Below are positions 6,306 through 12,571 of a stretch of DNA of 22,150 nt, piece after piece (positions within the stretch are counted from its first letter, which is position 1; every line of letters starts with the position of its first letter). Both the position numbers and the translations under genes were made by a program. The DNA is from a virus, in the IMG/VR virus record IMGVR_UViG_3300025121_000143, positions 1 through 22,150 of that record; one strand, written 5' to 3'. The notes below the pieces were generated by a model that was not told the origin of the DNA, ran no database searches, and worked only from the letters and a program-made list of their open reading frames with translations.

Positions 6306-6441
6306 TTTCTCCAATTACTAATAACTGTTTTAAACAGTTAACTTCAGTTTCTAAACTAGTTCTAATGTCTTTTAAAGTTAAATCTATATTAGATAGATAT
6401 TTTTCTATATCTTTAAAGTTGGGCACTTGAATATGTCCCAT
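6262..6441 (-). CDS. Small coiled-coil hypothetical protein
   Basis: From ATG 6441 this is a 59-residue protein: a helical region (KDIEKYLSNIDLTLKDIRTS) and a very basic/acidic C-terminus (ENDKKNKETKENRKN). A longer reading from 6537 would overlap the well-supported zinc-finger gene by 125 bases. The ATG at 6441, 29 bases before that gene's end, is therefore preferred. No domain is recognised. Confidence 0.5.
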   Translation of the reverse strand: MGHIQVPNFKDIEKYLSNIDLTLKDIRTSLETEVNCLKQLLVIGENDKKNKETKENRKN

Positions 6442-6679
6442 AGTGAAATTTACCACATCCAGTTCCAGGTGTAGCTTCTCTTGTTCCCCCACAACTAGGA
6501 CATCTATTAGTGTCTTCCCCAAATATAGGATATTCAAATGGTATTTGAGAATTTACTTGGACCCATCCAAGACCACCACATCCATGACAGGTTACTTTTT
6601 CAGATTCAAAAGTTGGACTAAATTCTTTATTCACTTTTCCAGAACCACCACACACGGGACAAATTACTGCTTGCGACAT
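6413..6679 (-). CDS. DnaJ-type zinc-finger protein
   Basis: An 88-residue protein with CxxCxGxG-type repeats: CPVCGGSGKV (C7, C10) and CHGCGGLGWV (C31, C34). A third knuckle (C60, C63) and C75 follow near the C-terminus (RCPSCGGTREATPGTGCGKF). The first two match the DnaJ central zinc-finger signature, which binds zinc and in chaperones contacts unfolded protein. Here the J domain is absent and the protein stands alone, as in other small phage zinc proteins. An AGGAGG site lies upstream, with a somewhat long spacer to ATG 6679. The function is unknown. Confidence 0.8.
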   Translation of the reverse strand: MSQAVICPVCGGSGKVNKEFSPTFESEKVTCHGCGGLGWVQVNSQIPFEYPIFGEDTNRCPSCGGTREATPGTGCGKFHYGTYSSAQL

Positions 6680-6682
6680 TTT

Positions 6683-6904
6683 TTATTCATCCTCCTTTTT
6701 TATTGCTTCTTCTATAGCCTCTTTTATTGTTGATTTCCAATATTCTTTTTCAACAAAGAAAGTACTTGCTATATCTATTGGAAATGCCGATTCTGGCACA
6801 TTTTGTATTCCTCCCGTACTCACAGCCCATCTTCCAGCGTCATCTGAAATAAGACCCAGTCCCTCTTGCTTTTCTAACCAATCTAATAATTCTTTATCTG
6901 TCAT
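6683..6904 (-). CDS. Conserved-looking small phage protein
   Basis: A 73-residue protein beginning MTDKELLDWLEKQEGLGLIS, then a compact core (DDAGRWAVSTGGIQNVPE) and IASTFFVEKEYWKSTIKEAI at the C-terminus. I recall similar small phage proteins with the S-D-D-x-G-x-W-A-V-S and F-F-V-E-x-x-x-W patterns, all of unknown function. ATG 6904 is preferred over 6910, because AGGAG then stands 6 bases away instead of touching the start. It overlaps the upstream gene by 11 bases. Confidence 0.75.
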   Translation of the reverse strand: MTDKELLDWLEKQEGLGLISDDAGRWAVSTGGIQNVPESAFPIDIASTFFVEKEYWKSTIKEAIEEAIKKEDE

Positions 6905-7166
6905 TTTCATCTCCTAATTTTATATCACACTCTTTACACTGATCCCACAATAGGCTCATTGTTATTTCATGCGCAGGAATTTTTGTTTTAGTATATAGTT
7001 CTTCTAATTCACCCATTTCCTCATTAATATCCCAATCACTTTTATTTAAAAAAGAACAAAACCCATTTTCTTGCTTTGGTAGATCTTCTCTTATGCTCCA
7101 ATATGGACAAACATGACTTTCATCATAGCAATAACGACCTTCAGGAATAGTTTCAATATTATTCAT
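6894..7166 (-). CDS. Cys-rich small phage protein
   Basis: From ATG 7166 this is a 90-residue protein with five Cys (C13, C20, C37, C77, C80). The pattern CPYWSIREDLPKQENGFCSF followed by LLWDQCKECDI resembles small phage proteins I have seen near head or replication genes, where the Cys probably bind zinc. A TTG six bases upstream is an alternative start. The ATG lies within the last codons of the kinase-MuF gene (8-base overlap), suggesting coupling. Confidence 0.75.
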   Translation of the reverse strand: MNNIETIPEGRYCYDESHVCPYWSIREDLPKQENGFCSFLNKSDWDINEEMGELEELYTKTKIPAHEITMSLLWDQCKECDIKLGDENDR

Positions 7167-8814
7167 ATTCAAAACCTAGATCAAACACTTTTTCAAACAT
7201 ATTCAATTGGCCCGAAAATCTATTTCCCTTAACCTCTTTGTGCGCGGGATATCTGCTCGCAGAACATCGATTATTATAAATATCATTTTCCCATGTATTA
7301 TCTGACATTAGCTGTTTTTGATGTTCCCATAAAAAACAAATTTCTTCCCAAGAATACGGGCCATTATTCATTCTCCAATATGATACTTGCTTAGTTCTAT
7401 TATCAGCCGCTGCATCCCAGTTATAATAATATTCATTTTTATATGGATCTTTGCTCCATCCAGTTATTCTTCCAGAATTAACGATTTTATTTGTTTCCGT
7501 CCTAGCTATGCGCATAAACTTCCACTTTTCAGAAGCAACTTCTTTTCCTAAATCACTAGTTAATCCAAATATACTCAAAACTTTTTCTGGGTCTTTAAAA
7601 TGGTCGGCAATAATTTCTTTAAACCTTAATCTTATTTCATTGCTAAAAGTTTTTAAAGTTTCTAATATTCCATCAGGATGTTTTACAATAAATTCTAAAG
7701 CTAATTTATCAACTAAGTCTAAATCTTTTGAAATACCTGTGTCAATTATACCCGCAGCAAAACCACGTCTAAATAGCTCTTCTATGGGAACTTGCAGTTT
7801 TATGTTGATCTCTTTTTGCCAATTTTCTAATGTTTGAATTAAACCGTCAACAATAATGTTTTCATTTGTACCAGGAGTTATTGTTTTAAAATACTTATCT
7901 ATGGCTTCTTTCAAAGAATTATATGAATCATAAACTATTTGGTATCCTAGATTTTTAGTTCCATACAGCAATTTTCCTTCTATTTTAAACTTAGCTTTGT
8001 TTAATATTTCATCTACCCAAGAATAAATATCTAGCTGCTCTAAATCTACTTCGTGTGGAATTTCTAATAGTTTTGGTATTATCCTATAGTTCTCTAAATT
8101 AGCTCTTTTCTTTGTAATAAGTTCTTCTAATCTAGAAATAAATTCTAAATATGAGGGCTCATCTAATATTTCCGAAATTTGGCTGCTATCTAATGAAAAA
8201 TACAACTTTTTTAAATCTTCTAAAAAATTTGTTGGAATTTCGTTATCTTTTATTTTTACAGCAAATCTAGAAAGTATTAAGCTTCTAGGATTTTTGGCAC
8301 TTGAAGTAAATGGCATTGAATACCCGTTGTCGATAGCTACAGGTTCTTTCTGTTCTTTATCCCACAGCACATTTCCCGAATGTCTATCGTCGTTAGCAAT
8401 AATCAAATCAAATAAACCAAATTTCCATAAATTAGTATCGTCTAAATTGTCCACGAATTCATCTATATTTTTTATATGAACAGCTTCATCTATCCATTCT
8501 TGAGCGCTACCCGGATTTCCGTCAACTTTAACTAATTTAGTAAACGGAACTATATCCCAACCTAAAATTCCATCTATTTTAAAAGCAACAACTTCTCTTT
8601 TATATAATTCATTCTTTGGAACTAGCCTCCATTTAGAAATATGCTCATCTCTACCCAACTTTAGAATATACTCTTTGTCATCACTTAGTATAACGCGTTT
8701 ACTTTTATTGACACCCTGCTTTAAGCCCCCTGTTGTAGCTGTTTTCTCTGCGCTATCCGTTATATCTTCTATGTCTACAGATTTTAATATGTCTAAGAAT
8801 TCATAATTTAACAT
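7159..8814 (-). CDS. PI4K/HipA-like kinase domain fused to a phage MuF head-morphogenesis domain
   Basis: A 551-residue two-domain protein. Residues about 25-250 carry kinase signatures in order: a glycine-rich stretch (TGGLKQGVNKSKRV, 28-41), a Lys in YILKLG (K52), a Glu in YKREVVAFKI (E74), the catalytic loop NDDRHSGN (141-148) and the metal-binding IDNGYSMPF (D162). DRHxxN plus IDNG is characteristic of the PI3K/PI4K and HipA-like branch of the kinase fold. Residues about 430-540 match the MuF (phage head morphogenesis) domain: MRIARTETNKIVNSGR, a central NWDAAADNRTKQVS, and a C-terminal NRCSASRYPAHKE. MuF proteins sit in or near the portal and may enter the cell with the DNA. GGAG lies 9 bases before ATG 8814. 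Substrate and timing of the kinase are unknown. Confidence 0.8.
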   Translation of the reverse strand: MLNYEFLDILKSVDIEDITDSAEKTATTGGLKQGVNKSKRVILSDDKEYILKLGRDEHISKWRLVPKNELYKREVVAFKIDGILGWDIVPFTKLVKVDGNPGSAQEWIDEAVHIKNIDEFVDNLDDTNLWKFGLFDLIIANDDRHSGNVLWDKEQKEPVAIDNGYSMPFTSSAKNPRSLILSRFAVKIKDNEIPTNFLEDLKKLYFSLDSSQISEILDEPSYLEFISRLEELITKKRANLENYRIIPKLLEIPHEVDLEQLDIYSWVDEILNKAKFKIEGKLLYGTKNLGYQIVYDSYNSLKEAIDKYFKTITPGTNENIIVDGLIQTLENWQKEINIKLQVPIEELFRRGFAAGIIDTGISKDLDLVDKLALEFIVKHPDGILETLKTFSNEIRLRFKEIIADHFKDPEKVLSIFGLTSDLGKEVASEKWKFMRIARTETNKIVNSGRITGWSKDPYKNEYYYNWDAAADNRTKQVSYWRMNNGPYSWEEICFLWEHQKQLMSDNTWENDIYNNRCSASRYPAHKEVKGNRFSGQLNMFEKVFDLGFEYE

Positions 8815-8818
8815 AATA

Positions 8819-9016
8819 CTATTTCTCCAATAAATAAATAGCTTTTTCTTTAATCGTCATTCGAGATATTTTAGTATGATGCCCTTCTGACATACAATAA
8901 AAAACCTCAAAGTAACCATTATCCATAGCTTTAACGATATCAACGATCAATTCAGTTTTAGCTGCATCTAAACAAACGCCTCTTTTGCCACATGTCTTAC
9001 AAACCCACTTCCGCAT
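8819..9016 (-). CDS. Small treble-clef-like zinc protein ending in LLEK (copy 3)
   Basis: A 65-residue protein: CKTCGKRGVC at residues 6-15, a helical middle, FYCMSEGHH (C41, H46, H47) and a C-terminal helix ending YLLEK. The CxxC, FYCxxxH and LLEK elements recur in the two proteins at 9841-10062 and 10059-10241, so the three may be diverged copies. The ATG overlaps the DHH gene stop by one base (TAATG). Zinc binding is inferred from spacing. The function is unknown. Confidence 0.75.
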   Translation of the reverse strand: MRKWVCKTCGKRGVCLDAAKTELIVDIVKAMDNGYFEVFYCMSEGHHTKISRMTIKEKAIYLLEK

Positions 9017-9840
9017 TACTTTTTAAAAGGCAATATTTCTATTTGAAAACCTGCAGCTTTCTTATGCCCACCACCACCGTACTTATTAGCAATTCTATTT
9101 ACATCTATATCATTTTTTTCAGTGTATAAAGAAATATTATACACACGCCCATTAAAATAAAAAATTATTTTAATGTCAAAATCTTCTTTTAGAGAATCAA
9201 AAACCATTGCACCCGTAAAAGCTATATTACATGCAATACATTTATATCCTTCAAATCTCGTCACAAAAGCTAAATTATCAATTAGGCGTTTATTATTAAC
9301 TTGCATATATTCATTAATAATAACCCCCTGCTTTACAGTCTCATCTACAAGGTTATTATGTTCACTCAGAGCAAATAAAAGATTCCAAATATCACTTTCA
9401 GGACAAGTATCTTTTATTTTTAAACCCGCCTGAAATTGTTTAGTATATTCTCCGTATTTAAACTTCCACGTATCAAAATCACCAATAAGTTCTACAGCTT
9501 TTGGAACTTTAACCGTAGGAAAAAAATATTCCCAAGTTAATTCACATCCAGCTTTATCTGTTCTTCTTATTCCCTTAATATTATCAAATTTAGAATCTAC
9601 AGACTTTAAATGATGGTCTATAAGGACAATATTTTTTGTTATGCTCTTCAAACTTTCAAAGTCTTCATCTTTATCAAAATTATAGTCAACTAATATCACT
9701 TCCTCATTAAGAGAAATTATATCTAGTGGAAATTTCTTGTCATAATTTACTGGAATATACTTACCAAGCTTATTTTTAGCCTTGTATACTATAGCAGCAG
9801 AACATTCACCGTCAAGGTCTATATGATAAAAACAAATCAA
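9016..9840 (-). CDS. DHH/DHHA1-family phosphoesterase
   Basis: A 274-residue protein. The N-terminal DHH domain shows HIDLDGECSAA (H6, D8, D10), VILVDYNFD (D52), LIDHH (D75-H77) and GDFDTW (D121, D123), the manganese ligands of this superfamily. The C-terminal DHHA1 domain ends with NKYGGGGHKKAAGF, its RNA/nucleotide-binding signature. Relatives (NrnA, GdpP C-terminus, RecJ-like) hydrolyse short oligoribonucleotides, pAp or cyclic dinucleotides; which one applies here cannot be told. The start is TTG 9840, supported by GGAG 7 bases upstream and direct abutment to the previous stop. The gene lies between copies 2 and 3 of a small zinc-protein family. Confidence 0.88.
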   Translation of the reverse strand: MICFYHIDLDGECSAAIVYKAKNKLGKYIPVNYDKKFPLDIISLNEEVILVDYNFDKDEDFESLKSITKNIVLIDHHLKSVDSKFDNIKGIRRTDKAGCELTWEYFFPTVKVPKAVELIGDFDTWKFKYGEYTKQFQAGLKIKDTCPESDIWNLLFALSEHNNLVDETVKQGVIINEYMQVNNKRLIDNLAFVTRFEGYKCIACNIAFTGAMVFDSLKEDFDIKIIFYFNGRVYNISLYTEKNDIDVNRIANKYGGGGHKKAAGFQIEILPFKK

Positions 9841-10062
9841 TTATTTCTCCAGCAATTTAACCATTAGAAACTTATCTATCTCACCCATATTATGTTCAGA
9901 GCAATAAAAATCATAATTTCGCAATACAATCCAATTATTTTTTAAAGCAAATTCTAATAAATTGTTTCCGTTTATTTCTTTACCGCGCCATGTTTTTTCT
10001 AATCTCTTGTTGCAAATACAACATCCTGTAGACGCAAAAAATTCTGGAACAAAATCTTTCAT
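9841..10062 (-). CDS. Small treble-clef-like zinc protein ending in LLEK (copy 2)
   Basis: A 73-residue protein with CCICNK (C15, C17 or C14/C17), a basic insert (TWRGKEINGNN), YDFYCSEHN (C54, H57), and a C-terminal helix KFLMVKLLEK. It matches the neighbouring protein at 10059-10241 in C-x-I-C, Y-C-x-x-H, E-I-x-K-F and the LLEK end, with a longer loop between the knuckles. Its ATG overlaps that gene's stop in ATGA. The C-x2-C...C-x2-H pattern suggests a treble-clef zinc finger. The function is unknown. Confidence 0.78.
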   Translation of the reverse strand: MKDFVPEFFASTGCCICNKRLEKTWRGKEINGNNLLEFALKNNWIVLRNYDFYCSEHNMGEIDKFLMVKLLEK

Positions 10063-10241
10063 TTCTCTAATAATACAAGCATTACAAATTTAGTTATTTC
10101 TTTTTTAGAATGTAGTGGACAATAATAATGTCCGTAAAGATATTTCCAATCTGTGCCTTTGGAATTAATCTGATTTCTATTTTTGAAACATATCTGACAC
10201 ATTGGACGAGGACCTATTTTACTCTTAAATTTAATTTTCAA
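10059..10241 (-). CDS. Small treble-clef-like zinc protein ending in LLEK (copy 1)
   Basis: A 60-residue protein: a basic N-terminus (KIKFKSKIGPRP), CQICFK (C15, C18), a short loop, YYCPLHSKKEITKF (C41, H44) and a final MLVLLEK. The C-x2-C...C-x2-H pattern suggests a treble-clef zinc finger like those of HNH-derived phage proteins, but no nuclease residues are visible. The start codon appears to be TTG 10241, with a weak ribosome site. It is the first of three related genes. Confidence 0.72.
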   Translation of the reverse strand: MKIKFKSKIGPRPMCQICFKNRNQINSKGTDWKYLYGHYYCPLHSKKEITKFVMLVLLEK

Positions 10242-10248
10242 TCTTATC

Positions 10249-10581
10249 TTATTCTTGCAATTTTTTCATCAATGATTCTAAAACCAAAGTTTTCACTAGA
10301 AGAAGTTCAGTCGTTGGGCTTTCTGCAACAAGTTTAACAATTAAATCTTTTACTTTTCTATTTTCATCTCTAGGGCCTATCTGCATCACTTGAAACTTTC
10401 CAGGGAATCTTTTCTTTACAGCAGAAACTAATGCGTCTACAGCTAAATTGTCTAACACAAGCATGCCAGGTGTTCCGTCTGGAATGTCTTCATCTGGATG
10501 TAGTATCTTTATAGAATCATGTTCTAAATCTACTATCCGCCATACATTAGTTCTCTCATCAAATTGGGCCGTATATTTCAT
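10249..10581 (-). CDS. Hypothetical phage protein
   Basis: A 110-residue protein of unknown family. It starts with a short beta-type segment (TAQFDERTNVWRIVDLEHDS). A Pro/Gly turn (HPDEDIPDGTPGM) leads to mixed helical sequence with a Leu-rich C-terminus (TELLLVKTLVLESLMKKLQE). There are no Cys, metal motifs or membrane spans. The start ATG 10581 has AGGA 7 bases upstream. It directly follows the terminase nuclease gene, 9 bases away. Confidence 0.72.
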   Translation of the reverse strand: MKYTAQFDERTNVWRIVDLEHDSIKILHPDEDIPDGTPGMLVLDNLAVDALVSAVKKRFPGKFQVMQIGPRDENRKVKDLIVKLVAESPTTELLLVKTLVLESLMKKLQE

Positions 10582-10590
10582 TTTTTATCC

Positions 10591-11271
10591 TTAAAAATTT
10601 GTAAGACAATAACCACAAAATCTTCCGCCACCTTGCTTTTGTTCTATATAACCCACTTTTCCACAAAAAATACACTTATTCTTAATTTCTATTTTTCCAA
10701 AAATAGAAATATCATTCCGTGATGCATTATTCTTAACCTCTTCTTTAGAGCTCACAAAAGAAGATAAATTTATAACTCTAGAGTTTTCTCTAGATAGAGC
10801 TCCAAAATGGTCTTCATATGCTGCTATTGCTAACATTACTGAAAAGAAGCTGTCTCCGTGTCCCATTGGAGTTTCAGGAGCATGTAAGTCATTTCGTACA
10901 CACAATATCTGTTTTTCAAACCTGTCATCAGACAACAATCTTATTTTTTTTTGTTCTATTAATTTTGAAAATGAATTAGCCATTCTTCTTTTGTTCACTT
11001 CAGAAAGCACTATTGGAATGCAAATTCTTTGAGGCAAATGCCGCTCTTCCATTTCACCTCTAGTATTATCATAATATAAATAGTCTATCTTGAAAAATTC
11101 AATCGCCTCTATAAAGTATTCTACTTGACGAGTGTAATCCCATCCATCTAAAAATTTCTGATGAATTTGAGTTAAAATATTATCCATGCATTCGAATACA
11201 GAAATATGTGAGGGCGAACGTTTTTTACCAATGTCTACCCCAGCTACAACTGGACCTACTTTATTTATCAT
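10591..11271 (-). CDS. terL: Terminase large subunit, nuclease half, as a separate gene
   Basis: A 226-residue protein corresponding to the C-terminal RNase H-fold nuclease of terminase large subunits. VVAGVDIGKKRSPSHISVFE (D13) contains the first acidic motif, YLYYDNTRGE (D68) the second and GHGDSFFSVMLAIAAYE (D140) the third. A C-terminal zinc ribbon (C200, C203, C219, C222) is added. The ATPase half is a separate gene at 12572-13900; three other genes lie between. ATG 11271 lacks a recognisable ribosome site, which is odd for so essential a protein. An upstream mini-frame ending at 11261 overlaps it and could couple translation. The half-proteins would have to assemble, or the transcript be joined. 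Confidence 0.87.
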   Translation of the reverse strand: MINKVGPVVAGVDIGKKRSPSHISVFECMDNILTQIHQKFLDGWDYTRQVEYFIEAIEFFKIDYLYYDNTRGEMEERHLPQRICIPIVLSEVNKRRMANSFSKLIEQKKIRLLSDDRFEKQILCVRNDLHAPETPMGHGDSFFSVMLAIAAYEDHFGALSRENSRVINLSSFVSSKEEVKNNASRNDISIFGKIEIKNKCIFCGKVGYIEQKQGGGRFCGYCLTNF

Positions 11272-11332
11272 AACTTTGTAGCAGAAGTGAGAATTGTGTG
11301 TTATTTAAAATATTACAATTTTCACAAAACAT
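11261..11332 (-). CDS. Possible 23-codon leader ORF before the terminase nuclease half
   Basis: A short ATG-to-TAA frame encodes MFCENCNILNNTQFSLLLQS and YDK, with one CxxC. Its stop overlaps the start of the nuclease-half gene by 11 bases. It might be a translated leader that couples ribosomes onto that gene, which has no ribosome site of its own. It is short enough to be chance; only the overlap supports it. Confidence 0.25.
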   Translation of the reverse strand: MFCENCNILNNTQFSLLLQSYDK

Positions 11333-11375
11333 TTAATCTTAAAACCAATGACTTAACCTTTTGTCCATCCTGCAT

Positions 11376-11639
11376 TTATCTCCATATATAATAAATAACA
11401 AATATAATAAAAAATAAGCATATAGCAAAGAATATATAGTTCTTAACTAAACCTAGTTTTTGAATTTTAGTCTTATTTATAATATTTGGCTTAACAATTG
11501 TAGCATTAATTATTGTCGGAAATGCACAGATTAAGTGTTTTTCAGAAAAATTTACTTTGTGAAAGTTGTGTATATGACTTTTTAAAGTATTTATGTTTTT
11601 ATAGTTTTTACTATTTTTCCCGCAACTTTCACATTTCAT
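11376..11639 (-). CDS. C2H2-like zinc finger with C-terminal membrane anchor
   Basis: An 87-residue protein. Residues 3-27 have C3-x2-C6 and then H22, H24 and H27 (TLKSHIHNFH), a C2H2-like finger. A linker of about 35 residues leads to a hydrophobic segment (about 67-85, KNYIFFAICLFFIIFVIYYI) that ends the protein with WR. Such a tail-anchored finger would face the cytoplasm. AAGGA lies 8 bases before ATG 11639, and the start overlaps the RNase H-like gene by 11 bases. It is one of three genes lying between the two terminase halves. The function is unknown. Confidence 0.7.
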   Translation of the reverse strand: MKCESCGKNSKNYKNINTLKSHIHNFHKVNFSEKHLICAFPTIINATIVKPNIINKTKIQKLGLVKNYIFFAICLFFIIFVIYYIWR

Positions 11640-12015
11640 TTAAGTTTTCCTTCTTAGCTTTTTCTAATAATTTGCCAGCTTCATTTTCTTTTCTAGAAAC
11701 CCAAATAAAAGATTTATTAATTTCCGGATATTTTTCCCAAATTATTTTTGCTAACTTTGCTAAATTTACTCTTGTTAATCTATATTTTTTATTTAATTGA
11801 TTTACTATTAAAAGGCTGTCAGAGTATATTTCAGTAGAAATGTATTTATTCTTTAATGCATCTTCTAAAGCTAATATGATACCCAGATATTCAGCTTCGT
11901 TGCTAGTTTGTATTCTATTAAATTCTTCAATTTTTTGATAGCCATCTTCTCTTACAAAAGCACATCTTCCAAAGTTATTTTTTCCTTTTCCGGCGCCATC
12001 AGTAAAATATTTCAT
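11629..12015 (-). CDS. RNase HI-like protein, fourth catalytic acid replaced
   Basis: A 128-residue RNase H fold. TDGAGKG (D6), SNEAEYLGIILALEDAL (E42) and YSDSLLIVNQL (D66) are the first three catalytic acids in their usual settings. The C-terminal motif WVSRKENEAGKLLEKA corresponds to the family pattern W-V-x-R-E-x-N-x-x-A-D-x-L-A, but the Asp is Gly114. Loss of this acid usually lowers RNase H activity, so the protein may be weak, altered in metal use or non-catalytic. It would otherwise cleave RNA in RNA-DNA hybrids. The ATG overlaps the HD gene stop (ATGA). Confidence 0.85.
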   Translation of the reverse strand: MKYFTDGAGKGKNNFGRCAFVREDGYQKIEEFNRIQTSNEAEYLGIILALEDALKNKYISTEIYSDSLLIVNQLNKKYRLTRVNLAKLAKIIWEKYPEINKSFIWVSRKENEAGKLLEKAKKENLNEM

Positions 12016-12563
12016 CTTTCAGTTAATTTATAAAAATTAAATAAAAAATTTTCTTCAGCTTTCTCAGAAGTAGCCGAAACTATTTTATCTACTAAGGGTT
12101 CTTCAAATAAATTCCACATATTACTTTGAGACATCAAATCTCTAGCTTCAGTAGCTAATAAGATATTATCAGCTCTTTTTATTATTCTGTCATCAAATAG
12201 ATAATTATGTCGTCTTGACGAAAGAAGAGAAGACACGCCAAAAGTAAGATATATGTAATCTTGTATTTTTCTCTCATATACTTTATATTCTGGAAACAGA
12301 GATTTAAAGGGACGAGTAATATCTGATAAATATGCTTCACTAGCATCATGCAATAATCCAGCTAATTTCTGTACTTTTGTTTCCAATATATCGGACACTC
12401 TTACAGAATGCTCAGCAACACTATAAAATTTATTGCAGTGTCCATTAAATCTGCAAGACAAACTTAAAGCATGCGCAATGTCTGTTATATCTATTTCATT
12501 GCTTTCTAGATCAATGAAATCAAATCTTTTTCCAGTAAAAGTTTCTATCCAAAAATTACTCAT
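12012..12563 (-). CDS. HD-domain phosphohydrolase, YfbR-like phage family
   Basis: From ATG 12563 this is a 183-residue protein. It shows the family pattern WIETFTGKRFDF, ITDIAHALSLSCRFNGHCNK, YSVAEHSVRV (H52), LLHDASEAYLSDI (H72-D73, E76, D81) and a later RADNILLATEARDL. These are the metal-binding residues of HD phosphohydrolases related to YfbR 5'-deoxynucleotidase. In phages such proteins are thought to act on nucleotides, fitting the ribonucleotide reductase encoded upstream. An in-frame GTG at 12578 is possible but would overlap the terminase stop. It lies between the two terminase halves. Confidence 0.88.
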   Translation of the reverse strand: MSNFWIETFTGKRFDFIDLESNEIDITDIAHALSLSCRFNGHCNKFYSVAEHSVRVSDILETKVQKLAGLLHDASEAYLSDITRPFKSLFPEYKVYERKIQDYIYLTFGVSSLLSSRRHNYLFDDRIIKRADNILLATEARDLMSQSNMWNLFEEPLVDKIVSATSEKAEENFLFNFYKLTER

Positions 12564-12571
12564 TTTTAAAC

